A stretch of DNA of 64,000 nucleotides, from contig OZ220464.1 in the NCBI GenBank assembly GCA_965115825.1, positions 868,001-932,000 on the forward strand. The letters are read 5' to 3'. Source of the DNA: Bin87 sp965115825. Lineage in GTDB: Bacteria > Chloroflexota > Dehalococcoidia > Lucifugimonadales > UBA3495. This document shows, piece by piece, positions 17,753-24,659 of the stretch (the stretch's first letter is position 1; each line of letters begins with the position of its first letter). The notes below the pieces were generated by a model. That model saw only the letters and a program-made list of their open reading frames with translations, made no database searches and was not told where the DNA came from. Made by a program: the position numbers and the translations under genes.

Positions 17753-18862
17753 TTAGAACAGTCGGTAAGCCATGAAGTCAATCAGTTGGGCGGCGTCGTA
17801 GTCGGCCCATTGCGGCAGTTCCAGCGTGGCCAGGGCGGAGCGCGCTTCATGGGCGGTCATATCGGTAAGGTAGTCGGTTTGGGAGGCGGCCCCGATATCG
17901 TCCAGTATTTCGAGCACACGGTCAACATCATCTTCGTTAAGCGTATCCTGGCCGTAGAGTCTGATGAGTTCGTTCCGCATGGCTCCGTCGGCCTGCTGAA
18001 AAGCGTACACGATAGGGTAGCTCTTTTTGCGTTGCACGATGTCGCTGTCGGTGGACTTGCCGGTAATGGCTTCGTCGCCCCAGATGCCCAGGTAGTCGTC
18101 GCGAATCTGGAACAGTCGCCCGATGGCGCGCCCGAACCTGGCGACGCCGTTGATGGTGTCGGCGTCCTGGGTTGCGACCGTTGCGCCGATAACCAGGCTG
18201 CTGCGGATAAGGGCGCCGGTTTTCAGGGCAATCATATCCAGGTATTCGTCGGTTCCGATAGTTTCCCGCTGCTCGAATTGTAGGTCCCGGCACTGGCCTT
18301 CAATCATCTCAACGCAGCTCTGGGTGAGCAGTCGGGAGATGCGAACGGCGGTGTCGGAAACAACGGCGGCGTCGCAATGCAGAATAGCAAGGTCGCCCAA
18401 AGACTGCATAGCGTCGCCGGCAACGAGCGCGTGAGGAGTTCCCCACAAAGCCCATACGGTGGGCTGATGTCGCCGATCCAAGCCTTGATCCTGGATATCG
18501 TCGTGTATCAGGGAGAAATTGTGGATCAGTTCCAGGGCGGCGGCGGCCGGAGCCGCGTGGGCCGGCGTACCCTGCAGAGCTTCACAAGCGAACATACATA
18601 ACGTAGGGCGAAGGGCCTTGCCTTGAGACGCCGGAGTGGCGGAAGGAACGCCTTGGTGGTCGCACCAGCCGAGATGGTAGCGCAGGAGAGCGTTGACGGG
18701 ATGCCGCTGCAAGGCAGGCACGGCATTGGTCAGCGCGACCTCCAAGTGCTCGCGATAGCGGTCAAACATAGGCGGCAGGGCTGGCCCGGCAGAAGCCGGG
18801 CCTCCGCTTGACCGCAGGCCGGACTGACGCGATTCTATTGAATCTGTTGGTATGCTGCCCAT
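17753..18862 (-). CDS. polyprenyl (farnesyl/geranylgeranyl) diphosphate synthase
   Basis: This trans-isoprenyl diphosphate synthase has the first aspartate-rich motif in LIHDDIQDQGLDRR and a second in QIRDDYLGIWGDEAITGKST. It condenses isopentenyl diphosphate with an allylic diphosphate; the product length cannot be read by eye. Heading the hopanoid block, it most likely supplies farnesyl diphosphate for HpnD. Two starts are possible: ATG at 18862 (given, 369 aa) and ATG at 18769. Neither has a clear Shine-Dalgarno, and the frame stays open upstream into the peptidase gene. A good promoter lies 86 bases upstream. Confidence 0.88.
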   Translation of the reverse strand: MGSIPTDSIESRQSGLRSSGGPASAGPALPPMFDRYREHLEVALTNAVPALQRHPVNALLRYHLGWCDHQGVPSATPASQGKALRPTLCMFACEALQGTPAHAAPAAAALELIHNFSLIHDDIQDQGLDRRHQPTVWALWGTPHALVAGDAMQSLGDLAILHCDAAVVSDTAVRISRLLTQSCVEMIEGQCRDLQFEQRETIGTDEYLDMIALKTGALIRSSLVIGATVATQDADTINGVARFGRAIGRLFQIRDDYLGIWGDEAITGKSTDSDIVQRKKSYPIVYAFQQADGAMRNELIRLYGQDTLNEDDVDRVLEILDDIGAASQTDYLTDMTAHEARSALATLELPQWADYDAAQLIDFMAYRLF

Positions 18863-18947
18863 GTGGGATAGACTGCCGAGCAGTGAGGATAGGGGGTTAG
18901 CGCGGCGCGCCGTAATAGAGCGGGGCGATTTATTCCAACGGAGGTAG

Positions 18948-18976
18948 AATTTAATGAACTGCGCTATGGCTGTCAA
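18948..18976 (-). promoter_or_regulatory. sigma70-type promoter for the hopanoid block
   Basis: On the minus strand a perfect TTGACA (18971-18976) is followed after 17 bases by TAAATT (18948-18953). This would start transcription near 18941, about 80 bases before the polyprenyl synthase start. Confidence 0.6.
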
Positions 18977-18999
18977 GCGTGGGGGCGCATGGCGCAAAA

Positions 19000-20103
19000 T
19001 CACCAGGCGCTGAGATACGCTTGACAAACGCGCGCTCCATCCATTATTTCGCTGATGCGGGCGGTCTCGCGGATAGTGTGAAAGTCGCGCACGCCGATGC
19101 CTACCGGCAGCGCGGCAATGTCATGCTCGAAGAAGACGTTAGCGTCGGAGCCGCCGCCGGTAGTCTGCATGGTTGGCGCAAGGCCGACGCTGGCGACGGC
19201 GCGGGCAATGTCGGCGAGGGCCGGGTGGTCGCTGCCGACCTGATAAGCCCGGTACTGGCTACGGATGTCCAGGTCAATGTGAGCATCGGGGTACATTGCG
19301 GCGGCTTGGTCAAAGGCTCGATGAAACTCGGCGGTGTAATTATCCAGTTTGGCCTGATTTCGGGAACGGAGTTCGCCGTCCATGTAGGCCGATTCGGGCA
19401 CAATGTTGCGTTTCAGGCCGCCGTTCAGTACGCCGATGTTGCTGGTGGTTTCGTCATCAATCCGGCCCAGGGGCAAGCGGGTGAGAATGTTGGCGGCAAC
19501 CAGCAGGGCGGAGACGCCGTTTTCGGGTTCGAGGCCGGCGTGGGCAGCGACGCCGGTGATGCGGCACTGTACGATATTCTGCGCCGGCGCGCCGACGCAA
19601 ATGCGGCTGACCGGCCCCTCACCGTCAAACACGATGCCGCATTTGGCCTGCACCAGGGAGAAATCCAGATTGCGCGCGCCGTTGAGTCCGCCCTCCTCAG
19701 CGCGGGAGAAGACCACCTGCGCGGGCCGGCGCGGGCCGCCATCTTCGATAGCGGAGGTCAGAGCTTCCATCACGATGGCGAGGCCGGCCTTGCAGTCGCC
19801 GCCGAGGATGGTGGTTCCGTCGGAGCGTAGCACTTCACCGTCGGCGTCCAGAACAGGCTTGATGCCGCGGCCCGGCTCCACGGTGTCCATGTGGGCGGAG
19901 AGCATCACCGGAGCGGCGCCAGCGTTGTCGTTGGAGCCGGGCAAAGTAGCGACCAGATTGCCGTAGTCGTCGTGTCGGACAGCGGCGCCCAGCGCGGCAA
20001 GGCGAGCCGAGAGATGGGCGTCGATGGCGTCCTCCTCTCCGGTGGGGCTGTCGATGCGGATTAGGTCGATGAGGGTCTGGGTAAGGCGCTGTCGGTTAGG
20101 CAT
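19000..20103 (-). CDS. M20 family metallopeptidase (peptidase T-like)
   Basis: The 367-residue enzyme shows the di-zinc site of the M20 family: His71 and Asp73 in SAHMDT, Asp103 in LGGDCKAG, catalytic Glu136-Glu137 in RAEEGG, and later GGGSDAN and HTIRE segments. The dimerisation-domain residues GVAAHAG are also present. It probably removes N-terminal residues from tri- or other small peptides in the cytoplasm, though many relatives are annotated only as M20 peptidases. It is monocistronic: a perfect minus-strand TATAAT lies 36 bases upstream, and the next minus-strand gene has its own promoter. Confidence 0.88.
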   Translation of the reverse strand: MPNRQRLTQTLIDLIRIDSPTGEEDAIDAHLSARLAALGAAVRHDDYGNLVATLPGSNDNAGAAPVMLSAHMDTVEPGRGIKPVLDADGEVLRSDGTTILGGDCKAGLAIVMEALTSAIEDGGPRRPAQVVFSRAEEGGLNGARNLDFSLVQAKCGIVFDGEGPVSRICVGAPAQNIVQCRITGVAAHAGLEPENGVSALLVAANILTRLPLGRIDDETTSNIGVLNGGLKRNIVPESAYMDGELRSRNQAKLDNYTAEFHRAFDQAAAMYPDAHIDLDIRSQYRAYQVGSDHPALADIARAVASVGLAPTMQTTGGGSDANVFFEHDIAALPVGIGVRDFHTIRETARISEIMDGARVCQAYLSAW

Positions 20104-20138
20104 GTCAGGCGGCTCCTGAGGGATGGGCGTGTGGTAAG

Positions 20139-20144
20139 ATTATA
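20139..20144 (-). promoter_or_regulatory. -10 element for the M20 peptidase gene
   Basis: A perfect TATAAT on the minus strand, with only a weak TTGGTT 16 bases upstream of it. It lies inside the first copy of a tandem duplication whose plus-strand reading (TATACC) resembles the -10 used by the ATPase gene. Confidence 0.45.
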
Positions 20145-20188
20145 CCCCCAATCAGCCCGAAACCAACCGCAGGCAAAAGGCGGTTCCA

Positions 20189-20293
20189 ACGCCTATCCAT
20201 TCGTTAGATCTGACCAACGCAGGCTCGTTCCGGCATCGTCCAGACGGCGCTGGATCCGATAGCATCAAACTGGAATTTGATGCCAATATCTAG
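20189..20293 (+). pseudogene. decayed 5' fragment of the Septu-like ATPase gene
   Basis: The copy reads in frame as ACG (instead of ATG) then PIHSLDLTNAGSFRHRPDG and on to KLEFDANI before a TAG. It matches residues 2-32 of the intact ATPase (PIHSLELTNVGPFRYRADG). The start codon is lost and the frame ends at the duplication junction, so it cannot make a functional protein. Its 3' end supplies the -35-like TTGATG used by the intact gene. Confidence 0.75.
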
Positions 20294-20305
20294 TAAGATT
20301 ATACT
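20277..20305 (+). promoter_or_regulatory. promoter of the ATPase/HNH pair, formed across the duplication junction
   Basis: TTGATG (20277-20282, end of the relic copy) is followed after 17 bases by TATACT (20300-20305, start of the intact copy). The equivalent -35 position before the first copy has no such match. Confidence 0.5.
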
Positions 20306-20346
20306 CCCGATTAGCCCGAAACCCATCGCAAGCAAAGGGGGCTCCA

Positions 20347-21618
20347 ATGCCTATTCATTCGTTAGAACTGACCAACGTAGGCCCGTTCCGGTATCGTGCG
20401 GATGGTGCCGGCTCCGATAGCATTAAACTGGAATTTGATGCCAAGGTGAACCTGATTATCGGCCCCAACAACGTAGGAAAGTCCACGATTTTGCAGGCGG
20501 TGAACCTGCTGACGCAACGCTGGACCTACGATTTTCAATACCGCTATCAGCAGCACGTAGGATTTCCCTATAACCCTAGTGCCGTGGCTGTGGCTATCGA
20601 TTGGAGTAATTTCCGGGGTCGCTATTTGCGGTTTAAGAGCCACTATGGGCTTCTATCTGAAGCAATGAAACGGATGCCGTATAGTGACGTGTCCGATAAC
20701 TTGGTTGGACACATCTCTGATCTTGGTGTTGCTGCCCCAGCAGTGAGCTGTCAGTATGGTGAATGGGATGAGCGTAAAGCCAGTGATTTTGGGTACGTCG
20801 GCTTCGTTACGCATACCAACTACCGCTTGGATATTCTGCCAAACACGGCGCTATTGGCTCGCCATAGCATGAGGGTCAGCGAATTTGATCGCGACGTGGA
20901 CGATACTATACGCAAGATTCTCGCACGAATCACCGATGGATTCCCGTTGAGAATCGGTTCTATCAGTGGGAGCTGGGAAGATATGCAAGTATCCACGCAA
21001 ACTATCGACGGCCCCGTGTCGTCAGGCAACTTAAGCTTGGGTACACAGTATGTTCTCGGCTGGGTTGTCCGACTAATCGTAGGCCATGCTCAAAATTATG
21101 CGGACGATAATGGCTGGCGGGCGCGTTCCGGTATCTTCATAATTGACGACATCGATGCCCATTTGCACCCCTCTTGGCAGCGACGAATCATCCCTGCACT
21201 GGCGGAGTATTTCCCCAACGTGCAGATTTTCGCAAGCACCCACTCTCCGATGATAGTAGCCGGATTGAAGAAAGGGCAGGTTCATCTGCTCAAGCGCGAT
21301 GAAACTGGCCAGGTAGTCTGGTCGCGCAATGAACAGGACGTCATCGGTTGGACTGCGGACGAGATTTATCGAACGTTTATGGGGATTGATGACCCGACGG
21401 ATGAACGTACAGCTGGTCATGTCGAGGAATTGCGACAACTGCGGAGCAAGGACTCGCTAAAGCCCGAGGATGAAGCGCGTATGCAAAAGTTGAGGCGGCT
21501 GGTGAACGAGGACTTGCTGGCCAGGGGGGCACACAACGCTCAGCAGGAACGATTTGACCAAATGATGCAGGAATATCTGCGTTCGCGTACGTCCGATTTG
21601 TCGCAAGATGGGTCATAA
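20347..21618 (+). CDS. AAA/ABC-type ATPase, Septu PtuA-like
   Basis: The 423-residue ATPase has an SMC/RecF-like layout: Walker A GPNNVGKST (39-47), an ABC-signature-like GNLSLGTQYV (around 228-237), Walker B FIIDDIDAHLHP (around 260-271) and an H-loop ASTHSPMIV. A charged, helical C-terminal tail follows. Overcoming-lysogenization-type and PtuA-type ATPases share this plan. The HNH nuclease gene starts six bases after its stop, and this ATPase plus HNH pair is the composition of the Septu antiphage system. No reverse transcriptase is nearby, so a retron form is unlikely. A decayed tandem copy of its 5' end lies just upstream. Confidence 0.75.
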   Translation: MPIHSLELTNVGPFRYRADGAGSDSIKLEFDAKVNLIIGPNNVGKSTILQAVNLLTQRWTYDFQYRYQQHVGFPYNPSAVAVAIDWSNFRGRYLRFKSHYGLLSEAMKRMPYSDVSDNLVGHISDLGVAAPAVSCQYGEWDERKASDFGYVGFVTHTNYRLDILPNTALLARHSMRVSEFDRDVDDTIRKILARITDGFPLRIGSISGSWEDMQVSTQTIDGPVSSGNLSLGTQYVLGWVVRLIVGHAQNYADDNGWRARSGIFIIDDIDAHLHPSWQRRIIPALAEYFPNVQIFASTHSPMIVAGLKKGQVHLLKRDETGQVVWSRNEQDVIGWTADEIYRTFMGIDDPTDERTAGHVEELRQLRSKDSLKPEDEARMQKLRRLVNEDLLARGAHNAQQERFDQMMQEYLRSRTSDLSQDGS

Positions 21619-21623
21619 GAATT

Positions 21624-22289
21624 ATGCGGTGGGTTGACCGTGGGCCGGAGCCGCCGGGCGTTCGCGGCTACCGGAGGCAGTTTACGGAGGGTTGGATTAA
21701 CCATATCCGACACGATAAGGGTGGGAGACCTAACGACTCCTACTGGCGGGAGTTTCGACCTGAGTTGGGCCGACGATTCAACGGCAAGTGCGGATACTGC
21801 GAGCGGCGTTGCTCTGATGCCGCTGAATCGGGGGTACTTTCGCCCACGGTTGACCATTTCCGCCCCATCAGCAGATCTCCTAAGTTAGTCTATCGGTGGT
21901 CAAACTGGATTTTCAGTTGCAGCAGGTGCAATCGTGAAAAAGGAAATCAGTGGAGGGAAGGCGGGTTTGTTGATCCTTGCGCGACCGCTAAGCCAAACCA
22001 TCCTCCGAACCGCCCTGGGGGGTATTTTGACTATGACGCTCGCACCGGGGAGATAGTGCCAAAAGCAGGTTTGAGTGATGTAGATCGCTGCAAAGCTCTC
22101 CGTACTATAGCCGCTATCGGGTTGAATAAGTGGGACATTCTAATCAGACGGGTGGAATGGGTAAGGGAAGTTCAACGGCAGCTGACACAGACCCCATGGT
22201 CAGAATGGCCCAATATCATTAACCACTACACTTCCGAATCCGCTGAATTCAGCGGCATCACCAGCATGTTTCTCGCGAAGTACCAGTAA
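21624..22289 (+). CDS. HNH endonuclease, Septu PtuB-like
   Basis: The 221-residue protein carries a zinc-stabilised HNH nuclease: CGYC (Cys56, Cys59), the catalytic VDHFRP (His78), and CSRCNREKGN (Cys99, Cys102, Asn104). This spacing resembles the TIGR02646/PtuB family. It would nick or cut nucleic acid when the partner ATPase senses infection. It is coupled to the ATPase gene with a six-base gap. The C-terminal half (after residue 125) has no motif I recognise. The pair is flanked by ordinary housekeeping genes, as expected for a small defence island. Confidence 0.75.
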   Translation: MRWVDRGPEPPGVRGYRRQFTEGWINHIRHDKGGRPNDSYWREFRPELGRRFNGKCGYCERRCSDAAESGVLSPTVDHFRPISRSPKLVYRWSNWIFSCSRCNREKGNQWREGGFVDPCATAKPNHPPNRPGGYFDYDARTGEIVPKAGLSDVDRCKALRTIAAIGLNKWDILIRRVEWVREVQRQLTQTPWSEWPNIINHYTSESAEFSGITSMFLAKYQ

Positions 22290-22337
22290 ACCGTCCGTTG
22301 ACACCACCGCTTTGCCAAGCCCATAATCGCATCTACT

Positions 22338-22589
22338 ATGCAACTTGAAGTCCGTCTTTTCGCTTTGTATCGGGAACGCGCCGGCGCTTCCGTAGTGTCT
22401 GTTAACGTCCCCGAAGGGGCGACGGTGGCTGACCTGACTGCCGCCGTGCGCGCCGAATATCCCCGGCTGGCGCCCCCGGAGGTGCGCATCGTGACGGCGG
22501 TGAACGCCGAGTACGCCGACGATGACCGGCCCTTGCACCCCGGCGACGAAGTTTGCCTAATCCCTCCCGTCAGCGGAGGACGCGGTTAG
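22338..22589 (+). CDS. moaD: MoaD-like molybdopterin synthase small subunit (sulfur carrier)
   Basis: This 83-residue ubiquitin-fold protein is the sulfur donor for molybdopterin synthesis and pairs with MoaE downstream. It opens LEVRLFALYRERAG and ends PPVSGGRG. The family normally ends exactly at Gly-Gly, which is adenylated and thiocarboxylated. Here two further residues (Arg-Gly) follow, so either the tail is trimmed or the terminal Gly is used differently. It is 15 bases from moaE. Confidence 0.88.
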   Translation: MQLEVRLFALYRERAGASVVSVNVPEGATVADLTAAVRAEYPRLAPPEVRIVTAVNAEYADDDRPLHPGDEVCLIPPVSGGRG

Positions 22590-22604
22590 CGGAGGTTACC
22601 GACG

Positions 22605-23087
22605 ATGATTATTCTCACTGATGAGCCCCTGGACCCGGCGGCCGTAACCGACTCGGTGCGGCGCGACTCCAACGGCGCGATAGTTACGTTCCTCGGGACT
22701 ACCCGAGACAGCTTTGGCGGCAAAGAGGTTACCCGGCTGGAGTATGAAGCCTATGACGCGATGGCCGTCAAGAAGCTGCATGAAGTGCGGGACAGCCTGT
22801 GCGCAGACTACGGGATTGAAGACGTGGCCATCGCTCACCGCACCGGGCTTGTCGCGGTTGGGCAAATCAGCTTGGTGGTTGCCGTGGCGTCTCCCCACCG
22901 AGCGGAGGCTTTCCAGGCGTGTCATGAGGCGGTGAACCGCATCAAGACCATCGTGCCTATCTGGAAGAAGGAATGGTTCGCCGACGGCTCACGCTGGGTT
23001 GCTTGCGAAGACCACGAATTCGCCGACGAAGCGGAACACGCCCATGCTCACGATGAGCGACACACCGTCGGCGCGGCGGGTGATTAG
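22605..23087 (+). CDS. moaE: molybdopterin synthase catalytic subunit MoaE
   Basis: The 160-residue protein has the MoaE core: GAIVTFLGTTRDSFGG, LEYEAYDAMA, HRTGLVAVGQISLVVAVASPH and the catalytic-lysine segment VPIWKKEWF. With thiocarboxylated MoaD it converts cyclic pyranopterin monophosphate to molybdopterin. The C-terminal tail is His-rich (EHAHAHDERH) and not part of the conserved domain. An upstream GGAGG supports the ATG. Other moa genes are not in the window. Confidence 0.93.
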   Translation: MIILTDEPLDPAAVTDSVRRDSNGAIVTFLGTTRDSFGGKEVTRLEYEAYDAMAVKKLHEVRDSLCADYGIEDVAIAHRTGLVAVGQISLVVAVASPHRAEAFQACHEAVNRIKTIVPIWKKEWFADGSRWVACEDHEFADEAEHAHAHDERHTVGAAGD

Positions 23088-23093
23088 CGCCTT

Positions 23094-23714
23094 TCAGCGG
23101 AGGCCGTCCAGCAAGCGCACCAGCATCCTGCCCGCTGTCAGGTCAATTTCTTTGACAACCTGTGAGATGGCCGGCAGCAGCAGCTCGTCGCCGGATTCCG
23201 ACTTGACTACGTACACGTCGTTGCTGCCGGTAACGAGCACTTCTTGAACCTGTCCGAGGTTTTCGCCCCGGTCGGTTACAACGCGCAGCCCGACCAGCTG
23301 ATAGTGATAATACTCGCCCGGCGGCGGTTCCGACTCGGAGTCGGTGGCGGCGTACAGCCATTCGCCGGCCAATTTGCGGGCTGCGATGGCATCGTCCAGG
23401 CCGTCCAGCTGTAGAATTGCATACCCGGCGGGCAGCGGACGGCAGGAGGCGACGGTTCTGGATTGGCCGGCCAGCGTGAGCAAACCGCCGGGCTGGAATC
23501 GGTCAGGGTTGTCGGAATAAGATTGAATCCGCAGGGAGCCGTCCAAGCCGTGGCCGCGGATGATGCGACCGACGACCACGCTGCCGTTAGGAGGTTCCGG
23601 GGCCACCACGGTTGCGGTGTTGACGCCCTCGGCCCGGCCTTGACCCGGAACCGGGCGACGGTAGCGTCGGCGGCGCTGGCGGTTAGACAATCTCCAAAAC
23701 TGCCCGGGTGCCAT
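23094..23714 (-). CDS. rimM: ribosome maturation factor RimM
   Basis: RimM binds ribosomal protein uS19 and helps mature the 30S head. The N-terminal barrel begins VVVGRIIRGHGLDGSLRI and the C-terminal PRC barrel includes GEYYHYQLVGLRVV and DELLLPAISQVVKEIDL. The chosen start (23714) overlaps khpA by 32 bases and adds a basic tail (NRQRRRRYRR) not typical of the family. A GTG closer to the barrel is also possible, so the true start is uncertain. It is third in rpsP-khpA-rimM. Confidence 0.88.
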   Translation of the reverse strand: MAPGQFWRLSNRQRRRRYRRPVPGQGRAEGVNTATVVAPEPPNGSVVVGRIIRGHGLDGSLRIQSYSDNPDRFQPGGLLTLAGQSRTVASCRPLPAGYAILQLDGLDDAIAARKLAGEWLYAATDSESEPPPGEYYHYQLVGLRVVTDRGENLGQVQEVLVTGSNDVYVVKSESGDELLLPAISQVVKEIDLTAGRMLVRLLDGLR

Positions 23715-23910
23715 CCTTAACGGCGGCTACCCTGAGCAACACCCGCATAGCCTGGGCCACTCGGCCCTGCCTTCCGATGACCTTGCCCTTGTCTTCGGGG
23801 GCCACTTCCAGGCGAATTACAATCTGGTCGCCTTCGTCGGACTCCGTAACCCTGACTGCTTCGGGGTTAGAAGTGAGCGACTGTGCGATGAACTCAATCA
23901 GCTCTTTCAT
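23683..23910 (-). CDS. khpA: KH-domain RNA-binding protein KhpA
   Basis: This 75-residue protein consists of one KH domain, with the RNA-binding loop in KGKVIGRQGRVAQAMRVLL. Such proteins bind many RNAs and in several bacteria act with KhpB. I take the ATG at 23910 (MKELIEFIAQSL), since the longer frame runs back inside rpsP. It overlaps rpsP by 17 bases and rimM by 32, as in many Gram-positive and Chloroflexota genomes. Confidence 0.9.
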   Translation of the reverse strand: MKELIEFIAQSLTSNPEAVRVTESDEGDQIVIRLEVAPEDKGKVIGRQGRVAQAMRVLLRVAAVKDGTRAVLEIV

Positions 23911-24181
23911 CGGAGTGTAGTACCTTGTGGGGGTGTACCTGGTCAAAGATGCCGTTGAAATCGAAGATGCGACGCACCGGGTCTGACGGCTGCGCGCCTT
24001 TGCGTAACCAGTCCACTGCCCGCTCTGCATCAAGGGTTACCGCCGGCGGGTCCGCCATGGGGTCATAATGTCCGATGCCGTCAATGTAGGCTCCGTCGCG
24101 CGGGTTGCGCCTCTCGGTGACGACGATTCGGTAATAGGGGCGGCCTTTCTTTCCCACTCTCCGCAGGCGAATCCGTAGCAT
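23894..24181 (-). CDS. rpsP: 30S ribosomal protein bS16
   Basis: The 95-residue protein starts MLRIRLRRVGKKGRPYYRIV, the hallmark of bS16. The ATG at 24181 has GGAG six bases upstream. It is the first gene of rpsP-khpA-rimM. Transcription probably begins about 440 bases upstream, leaving a long structured leader, unusual enough to suggest regulated expression of this ribosomal operon. Confidence 0.95.
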   Translation of the reverse strand: MLRIRLRRVGKKGRPYYRIVVTERRNPRDGAYIDGIGHYDPMADPPAVTLDAERAVDWLRKGAQPSDPVRRIFDFNGIFDQVHPHKVLHSDERAD

Positions 24182-24316
24182 TTCAACTCCATTCAGTAAT
24201 TTCCGGTTCTGCCGCAACTAATTTAGGGTTTTGCGCCGGATTTGTCAAACGGCGGCTGGAAGCTGCAGACCGTTGCGTTCCTCACCAGCCGTTTCCACCC
24301 TGACACGGTAACCCTA

Positions 24317-24348
24317 CTATCTTTCACCGTCGTTTCGGTGAAAGATAG
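24317..24348 (-). promoter_or_regulatory. 12-bp stem-loop in the rpsP leader
   Basis: A perfect inverted repeat CTATCTTTCACC / GGTGAAAGATAG with an eight-base loop lies 136 bases before the rpsP start. It is not followed by a T-tract on the minus strand. It may be a structural part of the leader. Confidence 0.5.
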
Positions 24349-24395
24349 ACCGCTCTGACGAAGCGGCCCGGGCTGTGGCGTGATTAAAAGGGTAT

Positions 24396-24562
24396 CGGGC
24401 CCAGACTGGACCTATGGCTTGCCGCCCAATTTCCCAAGTCCCTTGGGGCGACGGTAGACACTGGTCTGGGCCCGACTGACGGGCTAAACCCAACTCCTTG
24501 AAAGCGATGACGCTAAACGGCGTTCACCCCGTCGTGTCCAGACTGGTGCCTACCATCGCCCC
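24396..24562 (-). promoter_or_regulatory. attenuator-like leader with competing pairings upstream of rpsP
   Basis: Read as minus-strand RNA, the first arm (24538-24562) can pair with the central arm (24445-24469) over 25 positions: 21 Watson-Crick, two G-U, two mismatches. The central arm's 24464-24474 can instead pair perfectly over 11 bp with the last arm (24396-24406). The two pairings overlap and exclude each other, the architecture of a transcription attenuator. After the last arm the RNA reads CCCUUUUAAUC, a weak U-tract. Confidence 0.5.
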
Positions 24563-24584
24563 AGCGTGTTAAACTGTGTTCCAT
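24513..24584 (-). CDS. possible 23-aa leader peptide of the rpsP operon
   Basis: An ATG at 24584 lies nine bases after a strong AGGAGG and opens a 23-codon frame (MEHSLTRWGDGRHQSGHDG...). It spans the first arm of the leader's competing structure, so ribosomes on it would melt that arm. An overlapping 13-codon frame starts at 24591. Coding status is inferred only from the ribosome-binding site and position. Confidence 0.25.
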   Translation of the reverse strand: MEHSLTRWGDGRHQSGHDGVNAV

Positions 24585-24629
24585 TAGCCATCACCTCCTT
24601 TCCAAAGTTCCGCACTGGCGGTTGGGGCA

Positions 24630-24659
24630 AATTTATCAGGCGGGAGGCTGCGTTGTCAA
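24630..24659 (-). promoter_or_regulatory. sigma70-type promoter of the rpsP operon
   Basis: A perfect TTGACA on the minus strand (24654-24659) and TAAATT (24630-24635) are 18 bases apart. The start point would fall near 24623. The -35 overlaps the TTG start codon of the divergent fmt gene. Confidence 0.55.

Larger units (their letters stand above)
20135..20444 (+). repeat. diverged tandem duplication of the ATPase gene 5' region
   Basis: The segment 20135-20286 aligns end to end with 20294-20444, which holds the upstream region and first codons of the ATPase gene, with one single-base indel before the start codon. By hand count 13 of 98 coding-region bases differ, and many are third positions. 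The two copies abut with only seven bases between them. Confidence 0.85.

Noticed and set aside
18979..19830. 283-codon open frame on the plus strand
   Set aside because: Antisense to the M20 peptidase, which has its full catalytic set.
20347..22289. Retron-associated Septu
   Set aside because: No reverse transcriptase or msr/msd-like sequence is found beside the pair.
24182..24652. T-box or known riboswitch upstream of rpsP
   Set aside because: No T-box sequence or other known riboswitch core was found on either strand; only the competing stems are supported.
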